DNA from: Loktanella atrilutea
GTDB lineage: Bacteria > Pseudomonadota > Alphaproteobacteria > Rhodobacterales > Rhodobacteraceae
DNA: 64,000 bases
NCBI RefSeq assembly: GCF_900128995.1
Contig: NZ_FQUE01000003.1
Span: forward strand, 248,001-312,000
Direction: 5' to 3'
The position numbers and the translations under genes are program-made. This document shows positions 25,047 to 35,565 of this stretch, one piece after another; positions within the stretch are counted from its first letter, which is position 1, and each line of letters opens with the position of its first letter. The notes below the pieces were generated by a model. It was not told where the DNA came from, searched no databases, and worked only from the letters and a program-made list of their open reading frames with translations.

Positions 25047-26358
25047 CGGTCAGCGCAGCATGGATGTCCATGGCCGCATCGCGACCCTGCGCCACGGCAG
25101 TCACGGTCAGATCGTCGCCGCCCAGCGCGCAGTCGCCGCCGGCCCAGACGCCGTCGCGGGTCGTGCGGCCGGCACCGGAGACCTTGATCTTGCGCCCCTC
25201 GACCGTCAGGCCGCCGTCGGTGGTCAGGGTCTGGCCGATGGCGCGGAAGACCTGGTCGGCGGGCAGCGTGACGGTCTCGCCCGTGCCCTTCAGCCCGTCA
25301 CCGTCGTCGGTAGTGTATTCAAGGTTGATGCCGCCGTCGTGGACGAAGTGCGGCTGGACGTTGAACATCAGCCGCACGCCGTGGCTGGCGGCGAGGTCCT
25401 GCTCGTAGCGGCTGGCCCCCATGGCCTCGCGGCCCCGGCGGTAGGCGATGGTGACGTTTTCGGCACCCAGAAGCTTCGACTGCACGGCGGCATCCACTGC
25501 CGTCATGCCGCCGCCGATCACGACGACGTTGCGACCAACCGGCAGCGACCCAAGGTCGGCGCTTTGCCGAAGCTCGCCGATGAAATCGACCGCGTTGGCC
25601 ACGCCTTCGCGGTCGTCGCCCGCAATGCCCAGCGCGTTCACGCCGCCAAGGCCGACGCCGAGGAACACCGCGTCGAAATCCTCGGCCAGCGCGTCTAGGC
25701 TCAGGTCCCCGCCCAGCGCCTTGCCGGTTTCCAATGTGATGCCACCGATGCCCATCAGCCAGTCGACCTCGCGCTGTGCAAAGCCGTTCGTCGATTTGTA
25801 GGCGGCGATGCCATACTCGTTCAGTCCGCCGGGCTTCGCTTTCGCATCGTACATCGTCACCGCATGGCCCAGCATCGCCAGCCTGTGGGCGCAGGACAGG
25901 CCCGCGGGGCCGGCCCCGACGACGGCGACGCGCTTTCCGGTCTCGGGTGCGCGGGTGAAAGGGTGCCCCTGCTGCGCCATCAGCGTATCGGTGGCGTGGC
26001 GCTGCAGGCGTCCGATCTCGACCGGCTTGCCCTCGGCGGCCTCGCGCACGCAGGCCCCTTCGCACAGGTCCTCGGTCGGGCAGACACGAGCGCACATGCC
26101 GCCCAGGATGTTACTTTCGAAGATCGTTCGCGCCGCGGCCTCCGGCGTGCCGGTGGCGATCTGGCGGATGAACAGCGGGATGTCGATCGACGTCGGGCAG
26201 GCGGTCACACAGGGCGCATCGTAGCAGAAATAGCAGCGGTCGGCGGCGACATTGACTTCATGCGGTGCGAGCGGCGCATGAAGGTCGGCAAAGCCGGCCG
26301 CGATCTGTTCGGCCGCAATACGACCGGCGGCAATTCCGGGCGCGGTGGGGGATGTCAT
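25039..26358 (-). CDS. preT: NAD(P)-dependent oxidoreductase, dihydropyrimidine dehydrogenase subunit PreT
   Basis: 439 residues. The N-terminal [4Fe-4S] domain of the GltD type has CYFCYDAPCVTACPTSIDIP and GGMCARVCPTEDLCEGACVR. The FAD-binding loop is VAVVGAGPAGLSCAHRL, and the NAD(P) loop is VVVIGGGMTAVDAAV. It takes electrons from NAD(P)H and passes them to PreA. It is the first gene of the operon, with ATG at 26358. A long A/T-rich stretch upstream (26396-26425) could hold the promoter, but I see no clear boxes. Confidence 0.94.
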   Translation of the reverse strand: MTSPTAPGIAAGRIAAEQIAAGFADLHAPLAPHEVNVAADRCYFCYDAPCVTACPTSIDIPLFIRQIATGTPEAAARTIFESNILGGMCARVCPTEDLCEGACVREAAEGKPVEIGRLQRHATDTLMAQQGHPFTRAPETGKRVAVVGAGPAGLSCAHRLAMLGHAVTMYDAKAKPGGLNEYGIAAYKSTNGFAQREVDWLMGIGGITLETGKALGGDLSLDALAEDFDAVFLGVGLGGVNALGIAGDDREGVANAVDFIGELRQSADLGSLPVGRNVVVIGGGMTAVDAAVQSKLLGAENVTIAYRRGREAMGASRYEQDLAASHGVRLMFNVQPHFVHDGGINLEYTTDDGDGLKGTGETVTLPADQVFRAIGQTLTTDGGLTVEGRKIKVSGAGRTTRDGVWAGGDCALGGDDLTVTAVAQGRDAAMDIHAALTGA

Positions 26359-26524
26359 GGGCTGTCTCCGGGTCTGATACCCACGCAGCCTGCCACAGCT
26401 TCATTTTTTATCAAACGGTAAATTTTAGGCGGAATGCGAAAGGTGGTGAGCGCTTGGGCGCACTTCAAGCCCAAGCAATTTGCTTTCGTCGCCACGCCGC
26501 TAAGGAGAGCATCGGGCCAAAATC

Positions 26525-26562
26525 AAAAAGCCCCCGAAAACCGAGGTTTTCAGGGGCTTTTT
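26525..26562 (-). terminator. Rho-independent terminator downstream of tRNA-Leu
   Basis: A long stem: AAAAAGCCCC (26525-26534) pairs with GGGGCTTTTT (26553-26562), and GAAAACC with GGTTTTC inside it, with one mismatch and a tight loop. Read on the minus strand it ends in a T-run 14 bases after the tRNA, a textbook terminator. Confidence 0.85.
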
Positions 26563-26575
26563 GATAATTAGACTT

Positions 26576-26661
26576 TGGTGCCCAGGAGAGGACTCGAACC
26601 TCCACGTCCTTGCGAACACTAGCACCTGAAGCTAGCGCGTCTACCATTCCGCCACCTGGGC
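26576..26661 (-). tRNA. tRNA-Leu (CAG anticodon)
   Basis: 86 bases including an encoded CCA (26576-26578). On the minus strand the acceptor stem GCCCAGG pairs with CCTGGGC, followed by discriminator A. The anticodon arm is CTAGC-TTCAGGT-GCTAG, giving anticodon CAG. The T arm is GGAGGTTCGAGTCCTCT-like, and a long variable arm (class II) is present, as expected for leucine. A promoter lies just upstream and a terminator just downstream, so it is a single-gene unit. Confidence 0.97.
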
Positions 26662-26677
26662 CGGTGTCGTGAGGGGC

Positions 26678-26706
26678 GATTTAGAGGGGGGCAGGGGGCG
26701 TGTCAA
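26678..26706 (-). promoter_or_regulatory. Promoter of tRNA-Leu
   Basis: On the minus strand a perfect TTGACA (26701-26706) is followed after exactly 17 bases by TAAATC (26678-26683). The implied start is ten or so bases before the mature tRNA. The -10 box is weak (three of six), but the perfect -35 and spacing support it. Confidence 0.5.
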
Positions 26707-26817
26707 CGCGAATTTCACGCGATTCAGATAAATCGTCGCGCCGATGTCTGTGGCGTTTCGGCTTGTCTGGCACGGGGGTGCGGTCTAAACCCCGTGCAGC
26801 AGCGAAGGAGGCCCCTC

Positions 26818-27801
26818 ATGTCCAAGCTTGTCACCATCTTCGGCGGTTCCGGCTTCGTCGGGCGATACATCGTGCGACGTCTGGCACAGAACGGCTGGCG
26901 TATCCGCGTGGCCTGTCGCTCTCCCGAAGAGGCGGGCTTCGTGCGGACCTACGGTGTGGTAGGGCAGGTCGAACCCGTGTTCTGCAACATCCGCAACGAC
27001 GACAGCGTGCGTGGCGTCACCCGGGGTGTCGACGCCGTGGTCAACTGCGTGGGCGTGCTGGCGGAAACGTGCAAGAATACCTTCAAGGCCGTGCAGGCCG
27101 AGGCGCCGGGGCGTATCGCCCGCATCGCGCGCGCCGAAGGTGTCGCGCGCATGGTCCAGATTTCGGCCATCGGGGCGGACAGCGATGCAGCCAGCGCCTA
27201 TGCGCGCACCAAGGCCGAAGGCGAGGCAGCCGTGACCGAACACATGCCGGGCGCTGTCATCTTGCGCCCTTCGGTCATCTTCGGGCCGGAGGATGAATTC
27301 TTCAACCGCTTCGCCGGTATGTCGCGCCTGGGTCCGGTTTTGCCCGTCGTCGGGGCCGGCACGCGCTTTCAGCCGGTTTACGTTGACGACGTCGCTGCGG
27401 CAGCAGTCGCGGCGCTCGACAGCCCGACGGTCCAGGGTGTCTACGAACTCGGCGGCCCCGACGTGGCGACCTTCCGCGAGTTGATGCAGCGGATGCTGTC
27501 GGTCATCCAGCGCAAGCGTATCGTGGCGAACATTCCCTTTCCGGTCGCGCGACTCATGGCTGGTGGCTTCGGCCTGCTCAAGACCCTGACACTCGGTCTC
27601 GTGACGCCGCCGCTGACGACCGATCAGGTGCGCAACCTTGCGGTAGACAACGTCGTATCGGATGGTGCCCGCGGGCTGCGCGATCTTGGGGTGGCGCCGA
27701 CCGCGATGGAGTCCGTCCTGCCGGACTACCTGTGGCGGTTCCGGCCCTCCGGGCAATACACGGCGATCAAGAACAGCGCCAAGAACCTGAAGCAGTCGTA
27801 A
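26818..27801 (+). CDS. NDUFA9-like SDR protein (complex I NDUFA9 subunit family)
   Basis: 327 residues. Atypical short-chain dehydrogenase/reductase with the nucleotide loop VTIFGGSGFVGRYIVRRL, DAVVNCVGVL, and SAIGADSDAASAYARTKAEGE (Ser and YxxxK-like Tyr/Lys), then VILRPSVIFGPEDEFFNRF. This order matches the bacterial relatives of the complex I assembly/accessory subunit NDUFA9. It probably binds NAD(P) without strong catalysis; association with NADH dehydrogenase is family inference, as no nuo genes are nearby. The ATG at 26818 follows GGAGGCCCCTC. It is four bases upstream of uppP. Confidence 0.87.
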   Translation: MSKLVTIFGGSGFVGRYIVRRLAQNGWRIRVACRSPEEAGFVRTYGVVGQVEPVFCNIRNDDSVRGVTRGVDAVVNCVGVLAETCKNTFKAVQAEAPGRIARIARAEGVARMVQISAIGADSDAASAYARTKAEGEAAVTEHMPGAVILRPSVIFGPEDEFFNRFAGMSRLGPVLPVVGAGTRFQPVYVDDVAAAAVAALDSPTVQGVYELGGPDVATFRELMQRMLSVIQRKRIVANIPFPVARLMAGGFGLLKTLTLGLVTPPLTTDQVRNLAVDNVVSDGARGLRDLGVAPTAMESVLPDYLWRFRPSGQYTAIKNSAKNLKQS

Positions 27802-27804
27802 CCC

Positions 27805-28611
27805 ATGGATGCCCACACAACCCTCATCGCCGCACTACTCGGATTGATCGAGGGGTTGACGGAATTCATTCCCGTATCATCCACGGGCCATCTGCTGCTG
27901 GCCGGCCATTTTCTTGGCTTCGAAAGCGCCGGCAAGACATTCGAGGTCGTCATTCAGCTTGGTGCGGTGCTGGCGCTGCTGACCGTCTATTTCGGCAAGC
28001 TGTGGCAAGTGTTCCGCGATGCGCCCCGGGATCCCGCCGCGCGGCGGTTCATCGTCTCGGTGCTGGTTGCGTTCCTGCCGGCGGTCGTGATCGGCGTGCT
28101 GGCCCATGACTTCATCAAGACCGTCCTGTTCGAGACGCCGCGCCTGATCGCGGTCATGCTGGTGCTGGGTGGTATCGTGCTGTTGTTTGTCGAGCGGATT
28201 GCGCCCCAACCGCGGCACGACGACGCCACCGCCTTCCCGCTCCGCATGTCGCTGATCATCGGCTTCATCCAATGCCTCGCCATGATCCCCGGCGTCTCCC
28301 GGTCCGGAGCGACCATCGTCGGCGCGCTGATGCTGGGCGCCAGCAAGCGAGCCGCCGCGGAATTCAGCTTCTTTTTGTCCTTGCCGACGATGGCCGGTGC
28401 CTTTGCCTATGATATCTACAAGAACCGTGACGTCCTCGACGTCGGGGCGGTGAACGAGATTGCAGTGGGTCTGATCTGTGCGTTCATCAGTGCCGTGCTG
28501 GTGGTGCGATGGTTGCTGGGCTTCGTCAGCCGGCATGGTTACGCGCCTTTTGGCTGGTGGCGAATCATCATTGGATCGATCGCATTCGTAGCGCTGTCGC
28601 TGAACTTTTAG
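27805..28611 (+). CDS. uppP: Undecaprenyl-diphosphatase
   Basis: 268 residues, usual length. An integral membrane protein with about eight helices. The two catalytic motifs are [20 protein letters not shown] (Glu-rich box) and [17 protein letters not shown] (PGxSRSGxT). It recycles undecaprenyl diphosphate to the monophosphate carrier for peptidoglycan and surface glycan synthesis, at the periplasmic face of the membrane. It starts four bases after the SDR gene. Confidence 0.96.
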   Translation: MDAHTTLIAALLGLIEGLTEFIPVSSTGHLLLAGHFLGFESAGKTFEVVIQLGAVLALLTVYFGKLWQVFRDAPRDPAARRFIVSVLVAFLPAVVIGVLAHDFIKTVLFETPRLIAVMLVLGGIVLLFVERIAPQPRHDDATAFPLRMSLIIGFIQCLAMIPGVSRSGATIVGALMLGASKRAAAEFSFFLSLPTMAGAFAYDIYKNRDVLDVGAVNEIAVGLICAFISAVLVVRWLLGFVSRHGYAPFGWWRIIIGSIAFVALSLNF

Positions 28612-28626
28612 TATATAGGTAATATT

Positions 28627-28699
28627 TGCTGACCTTGTTTGGCGACTTTTCGCTATAATTTCTCAGCAGAGCATCGATCTTTTGCAGTTTAGGTCAGCA
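28627..28699 (+). promoter_or_regulatory. gltDB promoter region with a 9-base inverted repeat
   Basis: A perfect -10 box TATAAT lies at 28654-28659; no good -35 stands at 17 bases (GACCTT at 28631-28636). It is flanked by TGCTGACCT (28627-28635) and its exact reverse complement AGGTCAGCA (28691-28699). The arms are 55 bases apart, one over the -35 area and one about 30 bases into the transcript, so a looping regulator or an RNA stem are both possible. Confidence 0.45.
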
Positions 28700-28763
28700 T
28701 TGCTGCCTTTTCTTTCCGCATGACCCGCCGTAAAACGGCGCCAGCGTGAGGATGGAGAAGACA

Positions 28764-30233
28764 ATGGCCGGCCAGAAGATGCTGAAGTTCACGACCGTCA
28801 GTCGGGATATGCCGGAAAAGCGGCCACCCGATCTGCGTCGTACGGATTTCCACGAGATCTACGCCGAGTATGCGAGGTCCAAGGCCGAGGAGCAGGCAAG
28901 CCGTTGCAGTCAATGCGGCGTGCCCTATTGCCAGTCCCATTGCCCGCTGCAGAACAACATTCCCGACTGGCTGCGTCTGACCGCCGAAGGCCGGTTGCAA
29001 GAGGCCTACGAGATCAGTCAGGCCACGAACACCTTCCCCGAGATTTGCGGTCGCATCTGCCCGCAGGATCGCCTCTGCGAAGGCAACTGCGTGATCGAAC
29101 AGTCGGGCCACGGAACGGTGACAATCGGATCCGTCGAGAAATACATCACCGACACCGCCTTCGATGAAGGCTGGGTCAAACCGATCCGCCCCCATGCGGA
29201 GCGGACCGAAAGCGTCGGCATCATCGGCGCCGGCCCCGGTGGACTTGCCGCCGCCGACATGTTGCGGCGTCAGGGCGTGCAGGTGACGGTCTACGACCGT
29301 TATGACCGTGGCGGCGGCCTGCTGACTTACGGCATCCCCGGCTTCAAGCTGGAAAAGGATGTCGTGATGAAGCGGATGGCACAGCTGGAAGACGGCGGCG
29401 TCGAATTCGTGATGAATTGCAACGTGGGTGACGACCTGTCCTTCGACGCGATCCGGGGCAAGCATGACGCCGTGCTGATCGCGACGGGTGTCTACAAGAC
29501 GCGCAATCTGGATAACCATGGGGTCGATGCGGACGGAATCGTCAACGCGATCGATTATCTGACCGCCAGCAACCGTGTCAGCTTCGGCGACGACGTGGTC
29601 GAGTTCAACTCTGGCGAACTGAATGCCGCGGGAAAGAAGGTTGTCGTGATCGGCGGCGGCGATACCGCGATGGACTGCGTGCGCACAGCGATCCGTCAGG
29701 GCGCGACATCCGTGAAGTGCCTCTATCGCCGCGACCGTGCGAACATGCCCGGATCGCAGCGCGAGGTGCAGAATGCCGAGGAAGAGGGCGTCGAATTCGT
29801 GTGGCTGTCCGCGCCCAAGATGTTCGTCGACGATGCAGCCAACTTGAACGACACCCGGGCTATCACCGGCCCGCTGCGCGGTGTGGTCGTCGACAAGATG
29901 CGCCTCGGCCAGCCCGACGCCACCGGACGCCGCAGCCCGGAACTGATCGACGGCGCCCATTACGTCGAAGAGGCGGACCTCGTCATCAAGGCGCTGGGGT
30001 TCGAGCCAGAGGATCTGCCGACGCTTTGGGGTGTCGAGGGGTTGGAGGTGACGCGGTGGGGGACGGTCAAGGCCGATTTCACCACCGGCAAGACCACGCT
30101 GGACGGCGTCTTTGCCGCCGGTGACATCGTACGGGGTGCAAGCCTTGTGGTTTGGGCAATTAAGGACGGCCGTGACTGCGCAACGGCGATCCTCGATTAT
30201 CTGTCCCAATCCGACGCGGTGGCGGCGGAATGA
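28764..30233 (+). CDS. gltD: Glutamate synthase small subunit (NADPH-dependent)
   Basis: 489 residues. The N-terminal Fe-S domain has RCSQCGVPYCQSHCPLQNNI and CGRICPQDRLCEGNC. The FAD loop is VGIIGAGPGGLAAADMLRRQ and the NADPH loop is VVVIGGGDTAMDCVRTAI. It feeds electrons from NADPH to GltB. I chose the ATG at 28764 with GGAG six bases upstream; GTG 28746 and ATG 28752 are also in frame but poorly placed. Here gltD precedes gltB, with a secreted-protein gene between them that overlaps both. Confidence 0.95.
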   Translation: MAGQKMLKFTTVSRDMPEKRPPDLRRTDFHEIYAEYARSKAEEQASRCSQCGVPYCQSHCPLQNNIPDWLRLTAEGRLQEAYEISQATNTFPEICGRICPQDRLCEGNCVIEQSGHGTVTIGSVEKYITDTAFDEGWVKPIRPHAERTESVGIIGAGPGGLAAADMLRRQGVQVTVYDRYDRGGGLLTYGIPGFKLEKDVVMKRMAQLEDGGVEFVMNCNVGDDLSFDAIRGKHDAVLIATGVYKTRNLDNHGVDADGIVNAIDYLTASNRVSFGDDVVEFNSGELNAAGKKVVVIGGGDTAMDCVRTAIRQGATSVKCLYRRDRANMPGSQREVQNAEEEGVEFVWLSAPKMFVDDAANLNDTRAITGPLRGVVVDKMRLGQPDATGRRSPELIDGAHYVEEADLVIKALGFEPEDLPTLWGVEGLEVTRWGTVKADFTTGKTTLDGVFAAGDIVRGASLVVWAIKDGRDCATAILDYLSQSDAVAAE

Positions 30234-30943
30234 TGCGGCGGACGCTGGTCGTCCTGTCGCTGATCGGCTCGCCCGCAATGGCGGCCGACGTGTTTGCGCT
30301 GCCGCAGGGCTGCACGGCCTTTCTGACGATCCAAAGCCGCAGCTGCGCTGTAGAGCACCATTTCACCTGCGCCGCAGACCCCGAAGGCTTGAAGCGCAGG
30401 GTCAGCCTGTCCGAGGACGGCCTGACCTATCTGGGCAGCACCGACGAGGACGCCCAGTGGCTGTCCAGCTTCTATCCCTTCACCAACCATCGGGAGCAAT
30501 TGGAAGATAGCCCCAAGGACCCCGCGTCCCTCAGTACATTGCTGAAAACCGGGGCTGACAGTTATGATTTCCGTACCTTGTCTGACGAGATCGGTTCGAC
30601 CCGCTACGTCGGCGAAGACCGACTGACCGGCAAGGTCGTGACCATCGACGACGTCGCGCTGCAGCAGACGGAATACGAGATTACGGCCTATGCCGATGAC
30701 GGCAGCACGCTCTGGTCGTCGCAGGGCAACGAATTCGTCAATGCCAAATGGCGCATATTCATCGGCGGCACCGGGACCGTCACTGTGCCCGAAAGACCTT
30801 TCGACAAGGATGACCGCCCGGTGCAGTTCATCTATCCGGGCGAACCCGGCTTCCTGTCCGCCAATCCGAAATTCGACTGCGGCGCGATCCTGTCGTCCGC
30901 ACCGTCCGTGACACCCAAGGAGTATCCCCATGACAACCTATGA
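30230..30943 (+). CDS. Uncharacterised secreted protein embedded between gltD and gltB
   Basis: 237 residues. The Sec signal MRRTLVVLSLIGSPAMAAD has a likely cleavage after AMA. The mature protein has several cysteines (QGCTAF, SRSCAV, HFTCAAD, FDCGAI), suggesting disulphides in the periplasm, and an Asp/Glu-rich middle (DYTLSD-like and SLSEDGLTYLGSTDEDAQ). I recognise no family. It is locked into the gltD-gltB transcript: its ATG overlaps the gltD stop (ATGA) and its end overlaps the gltB start by 14 bases. A role in nitrogen metabolism is not shown; the position may reflect regulation only. Confidence 0.75.
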   Translation: MMRRTLVVLSLIGSPAMAADVFALPQGCTAFLTIQSRSCAVEHHFTCAADPEGLKRRVSLSEDGLTYLGSTDEDAQWLSSFYPFTNHREQLEDSPKDPASLSTLLKTGADSYDFRTLSDEIGSTRYVGEDRLTGKVVTIDDVALQQTEYEITAYADDGSTLWSSQGNEFVNAKWRIFIGGTGTVTVPERPFDKDDRPVQFIYPGEPGFLSANPKFDCGAILSSAPSVTPKEYPHDNL

Positions 30944-33900
30944 TGAAACCTGGGTCGCCGCCGAGGAAGCCAAGCGCAAGTGGATGGCCGAGAACAGCCT
31001 TTATCGGGACGAGGACGAACATGCGTCATGCGGGGTCGGTCTTGTCGTGTCGATCAAGGGCGAGGCGTCCCGCGACGTCGTCGAAAAGGGCATCAACGCA
31101 TTGAAGGCGATCTGGCACCGGGGCGCTGTCGATGCCGACGGCAAGACCGGCGACGGCGCCGGTATCCACGTCCAGATCCCGCAGGCGTTCTTTCATGACC
31201 AGATCCGTCGCACGGGGCACGAACACGCCGAAGGCGAGCGTATCGCCGTGGGCCAGATCTTTTTGCCGCGCACGGATTTCGCCGCGCAGGAGCGTTGCCG
31301 CACGATCGTCGAATCCGAAGTGCTGCGCATGGGCCACTGGATCTACGGCTGGCGCCACGTCCCGGTGAACATCGACGTGCTGGGCGAAAAGGCCAATGCC
31401 ACCCGGCCAGAGATCGAGCAGATCCTGATCCGCTGCGAGGGTCACATCGACGAGGAGCAGTTCGAGCGCGAACTCTACATCATCCGCCGCCGGATCGAAA
31501 AGGCCGTGACCGCCGCGGGTGTGGCGGGGTTCTACATCTGTTCGATGTCGACGCGGTCGATCATCTACAAGGGCATGATGCTGGCCGAACAGGTCGCCGT
31601 CTTCTACCCCGACCTGATGGACCAGCGCTTCGAATCCGCCTTCGCGATCTATCACCAGCGTTACTCAACCAACACCTTCCCGCAGTGGTCTCTGGCGCAG
31701 CCATTCCGCATGCTTGCACACAACGGCGAGATCAACACGCTGAAGGGCAACGTCAACTGGATGCGCAGCCACGAGATTCGCATGGCCTCTTCGGCATTCG
31801 GCGAAGCGGCGGGCGACATCAAACCGATCATCCCGTCGGGGGCGTCTGACTCTGCGGCGCTCGATTCCGTGTTCGAGGTGCTGGTCCGTGCGGGCCGCAC
31901 AGCGCCCATGGCCAAAACCATGATGGTACCCGAGGCGTGGTCAAAGCAGCAGGCCGAGATGCCGCAAAGCTGGCAGGACATGTACGGCTACTGCAACGCC
32001 GTGATGGAACCATGGGACGGCCCCGCCGCACTTGCAATGACCGATGGCCGCTGGGTCTGCGGCGGTCTGGACCGCAACGGTCTGCGTCCGCTGCGCTATG
32101 TCGTGACCGGTGACGGCCTCTTGGTCGCCGGGTCCGAAGCCGGGATGGTCCCGGTGGACGAGGCGACCGTCGTGGAAAAGGGCGCGCTTGGCCCCGGCCA
32201 GATGATCGCCGTCGACATGACCGAAGGGCGGCTTTACCACGACACGGAATTGAAGAACAAACTCGCCGTCGCGCAGCCTTTCGGCGACTGGGTCGAAAAG
32301 GTCGTCGAACTCTCCGACCTGCTGAAGAACGTGCCGGAAAAGGCGCTGTTCGAAGGCGAGGTCCTGCGCCGCCGGCAGCGCGCTGCCGGCTACAGCATCG
32401 AGGAGTTGGAGCAGGTGCTGGCGCCAATGGCAGAGGACGGCAAGGAAATGATCGCGTCGATGGGTGACGACACGCCCTCTGCCGTGCTGTCCACGACCTT
32501 CCGCCCGCTGTCGCATTTCTTCCGCCAGAACTTCAGCCAGGTCACGAACCCGCCAATCGACAGCCTGCGCGAAAGCCGGGTGATGAGCCTCAAGACACGC
32601 TTCGGCAACCTCAAGAACGTGCTGGACGAGGACAGCAGCCAGACCGAGATCCTCGTGCTGGAAAGCCCCTTCGTTGCCAATGCCGAATTCGACGAGATGG
32701 TGAATCATTTCGGTGAAAGCGTCGCCCACATCGACTGCACCTTCGCACCGGGCGATCACGCACTGGCGCATGCCCTCGAACGCATTCGGTCAGAGGCGGA
32801 AGATGCCGTCCGGTCCGGTGCCGGTCACATCGTGCTGACCGATCAGCATCAGTCAGAGACGCGTGTCGCGATGCCGATGATCCTCGCAACCAGCGCCGTC
32901 CATTCCGGCCTGACGCGGAATGGCCTGCGGACCTTCTGCTCCGTCAACGTGCGCTCGGCCGAATGCATGGACCCGCACTATTTCGCCGTGCTGATCGGCT
33001 GCGGTGCAACCACCGTGAACGCCTACCTTGCGCAGGACAGCATCGCAGACCGCCTGAACCGCGGTCTGATCGACGGCACCCTGACAGAGGCCGTGGGCCG
33101 CTACCGCGCCGCCATCGATGCGGGGCTGCTCAAGATCATGTCCAAGATGGGGATTTCGGTTCTGTCGTCCTACCGGGGCGGCCTGAACTTCGAGGCAGTG
33201 GGCCTGTCGCGCGCCATGGTCGCCGAATACTTCCCCGGCATGCAATCGCGCATCTCTGGCATCGGCATCAATGGCATTCAATCCAAGCTGGAAGAAGTCC
33301 ACGCCCATGGCTGGCGCCAGACCGAACAGGTCCTGCCCATCGGTGGCTTCTACAAGGCGCGGCGTTCCGGCGAGAAGCACGCCTGGGAAGCGCAGACCAT
33401 GCACATGCTGCAGGCGGCCTGTGCCAAATCCTCCTACGCGATGTGGCAGCAATTTTCGAAGGCGATGCAGTCGAATCCGCCGATCCACTTGCGCGACCTG
33501 CTGGCAATCAAGCCGCTGGGCAAGGCTATTCCCATCGAGGAAGTGGAGAGCATCACATCGATCCGCAAGCGGTTCGTGACGCCGGGCATGTCGCTGGGCG
33601 CCCTGTCGCCAGAGGCGCACAAGACTCTGAACGTCGCCATGAACCGAATCGGCGCGAAATCCGACAGCGGCGAGGGCGGCGAGGATCCGGCGCACTTCCT
33701 GCCGGAGGCGAACGGCGACAATCCGTCCGCCAAGATCAAGCAAGTTGCCTCCGGTCGTTTCGGCGTCACGGCGGAATACCTGAACGCCTGCGAGGAACTG
33801 GAGATCAAGGTCGCGCAAGGCGCCAAGCCCGGCGAGGGAGGGCAACTGCCCGGCATGAAGGTTACCAAGCTCATCGCGCGCCTGCGTCACTCGACCGAGG

Positions 33901-35462
33901 GCGTCACGCTGATCTCTCCGCCGCCGCACCACGACATTTACTCGATCGAGGATCTGGCGCAGCTGATCTACGACCTTAAGCAGATCAACCCGCGCGCCAA
34001 GGTAACAGTAAAGCTGGTGGCCTCCTCCGGCGTCGGCACGATCGCCGCGGGCGTGGCCAAGGCCAAGGCCGACGTGATCCTGATCTCGGGCCATAACGGC
34101 GGCACCGGGGCCTCCCCCGCGACCAGCATCAAGTATGCCGGCCTGCCGTGGGAGATGGGCCTGACTGAGGCACATCAGGTGCTTGCCATGAACAAACTAC
34201 GCGAGCGGGTCGTGCTGCGGACCGACGGCGGCCTGCGCACGGGCCGCGACATCGTCATGGCCGCGATGATGGGGGCCGAGGAATACGGTATCGGCACCGC
34301 AGCACTGATCGCCATGGGTTGCATCATGGTCCGCCAGTGCCAGTCCAACACCTGCCCGGTTGGCGTCTGCACGCAGGACCCTGCCTTGCGCGAGAAGTTC
34401 GTGGGCAACGCCGACAAGGTTGTGAACCTGATCACATTCTACGCCACGGAAGTGCGGGAAATCCTCGCCTCCATCGGGGCAAGGTCGATACAGGAGGTCA
34501 TCGGCCGGGCGGACCTGCTGACGCAGGTCAGCCGCGGCTCGGCGCATCTCGATGACCTCGACCTGAACCCACTGCTGATCACCGTCGATGGCGCCAGCAA
34601 GATCAAGTACGACCGCAACCAGCCGCGCAACGCGGTGCTGGATACGCTCGACGTGGAGATCGTGAAGGACGCCGAACGCTTCCTGAAGGACGGCGAGAAG
34701 ATGCAGCTGGAATACGCGGTGCAGAACACGCTGCGCACCATCGGCACCCGCACCTCGAGCCATATCGTCAGCCGGTTCGGCATGAACAACGATCTGCAGG
34801 ACGACCACCTGACGGTAAAGCTGCGCGGATCGGCCGGCCAGTCGCTGGGGGCGTTCCTCGTCCACGGGCTGAAGCTGGAAGTCAGCGGCGATGCCAACGA
34901 CTATGTCGGCAAGGGTCTGTCGGGTGGCACCATCGTGGTCCGTCCGCAGATGCAAAGCCCGCTGGTGGCCTCTGAAAACACGATCATTGGCAACACGGTG
35001 CTATACGGTGCCACGAAGGGGTATCTCTTTGCCTCCGGCCGTGCCGGCGAACGCTTTGCCGTCCGCAATTCCGGCGCACATGTCGTGATCGAGGGCTGCG
35101 GCACTAACGGCTGCGAATACATGACCGGCGGCGTTGCGGTCATTCTTGGCAGCATCGGCGCAAACTTCGGCGCCGGCATGACCGGCGGGATGGCGTACCT
35201 TTACGATCCGGACGGCACCGGGGCGGAACTGATCAACATGGAAACGCTCGTGACCTGCCCGGTCACCGTGCCGCATTGGGAAAATCAGTTGCTGCGGCTG
35301 ATTGAACGTCACGTGGCCGAGACCTCCAGCCGCAAGGCGCAGGACATCCTGCAGCACTGGGATGCCGAGCGGCAGAATTTCATTCAGGTCTGCCCGAAGG
35401 AAATGCTGATTCACCTCAAGGCCCCGCTGAACATTGAGGAGCAGGCCATCCCGGCTGAATGA
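30930..35462 (+). CDS. gltB: Glutamate synthase large subunit
   Basis: 1510 residues. The class II glutamine amidotransferase domain starts at Cys34 in [13 protein letters not shown], implying removal of a 33-residue propeptide to expose the catalytic cysteine. The central domain, the FMN-binding barrel ([18 protein letters not shown]) and the [3Fe-4S] cysteines ([19 protein letters not shown]) follow, then the C-terminal beta-helix (GxxxG repeats such as GGTIVVRP and [13 protein letters not shown]). It makes two glutamates from glutamine and 2-oxoglutarate. It ends at a strong terminator. Confidence 0.97.
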   Translation: MTTYDETWVAAEEAKRKWMAENSLYRDEDEHASCGVGLVVSIKGEASRDVVEKGINALKAIWHRGAVDADGKTGDGAGIHVQIPQAFFHDQIRRTGHEHAEGERIAVGQIFLPRTDFAAQERCRTIVESEVLRMGHWIYGWRHVPVNIDVLGEKANATRPEIEQILIRCEGHIDEEQFERELYIIRRRIEKAVTAAGVAGFYICSMSTRSIIYKGMMLAEQVAVFYPDLMDQRFESAFAIYHQRYSTNTFPQWSLAQPFRMLAHNGEINTLKGNVNWMRSHEIRMASSAFGEAAGDIKPIIPSGASDSAALDSVFEVLVRAGRTAPMAKTMMVPEAWSKQQAEMPQSWQDMYGYCNAVMEPWDGPAALAMTDGRWVCGGLDRNGLRPLRYVVTGDGLLVAGSEAGMVPVDEATVVEKGALGPGQMIAVDMTEGRLYHDTELKNKLAVAQPFGDWVEKVVELSDLLKNVPEKALFEGEVLRRRQRAAGYSIEELEQVLAPMAEDGKEMIASMGDDTPSAVLSTTFRPLSHFFRQNFSQVTNPPIDSLRESRVMSLKTRFGNLKNVLDEDSSQTEILVLESPFVANAEFDEMVNHFGESVAHIDCTFAPGDHALAHALERIRSEAEDAVRSGAGHIVLTDQHQSETRVAMPMILATSAVHSGLTRNGLRTFCSVNVRSAECMDPHYFAVLIGCGATTVNAYLAQDSIADRLNRGLIDGTLTEAVGRYRAAIDAGLLKIMSKMGISVLSSYRGGLNFEAVGLSRAMVAEYFPGMQSRISGIGINGIQSKLEEVHAHGWRQTEQVLPIGGFYKARRSGEKHAWEAQTMHMLQAACAKSSYAMWQQFSKAMQSNPPIHLRDLLAIKPLGKAIPIEEVESITSIRKRFVTPGMSLGALSPEAHKTLNVAMNRIGAKSDSGEGGEDPAHFLPEANGDNPSAKIKQVASGRFGVTAEYLNACEELEIKVAQGAKPGEGGQLPGMKVTKLIARLRHSTEGVTLISPPPHHDIYSIEDLAQLIYDLKQINPRAKVTVKLVASSGVGTIAAGVAKAKADVILISGHNGGTGASPATSIKYAGLPWEMGLTEAHQVLAMNKLRERVVLRTDGGLRTGRDIVMAAMMGAEEYGIGTAALIAMGCIMVRQCQSNTCPVGVCTQDPALREKFVGNADKVVNLITFYATEVREILASIGARSIQEVIGRADLLTQVSRGSAHLDDLDLNPLLITVDGASKIKYDRNQPRNAVLDTLDVEIVKDAERFLKDGEKMQLEYAVQNTLRTIGTRTSSHIVSRFGMNNDLQDDHLTVKLRGSAGQSLGAFLVHGLKLEVSGDANDYVGKGLSGGTIVVRPQMQSPLVASENTIIGNTVLYGATKGYLFASGRAGERFAVRNSGAHVVIEGCGTNGCEYMTGGVAVILGSIGANFGAGMTGGMAYLYDPDGTGAELINMETLVTCPVTVPHWENQLLRLIERHVAETSSRKAQDILQHWDAERQNFIQVCPKEMLIHLKAPLNIEEQAIPAE

Positions 35463-35483
35463 AGATCTTTTGACGGTCAGAAG

Positions 35484-35518
35484 ACACCTCGCGGCGGGAC
35501 ACGCCGCGGGGTGTTTTC
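35484..35518 (+). terminator. Rho-independent terminator of the gltD-gltB operon
   Basis: A 13-pair stem (ACACCTCGCGGCG with CGCCGCGGGGTGT, one G-T pair), a five-base loop and a TTTTC tail, 22 bases after the gltB stop. Confidence 0.85.
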
Positions 35519-35565
35519 GGCTCTGCAATCTTGACCGCGGGCGGGCCCGCGTGACTTATGGGGCC

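Noticed and set aside
26465-26647. A short minus-strand frame overlapping tRNA-Leu
   Set aside because: It runs through the tRNA gene and its terminator and has no protein features.
28689-30278. A 529-codon minus-strand frame opposite gltD
   Set aside because: It is antisense to gltD, with no motif; a typical GC-rich shadow frame.
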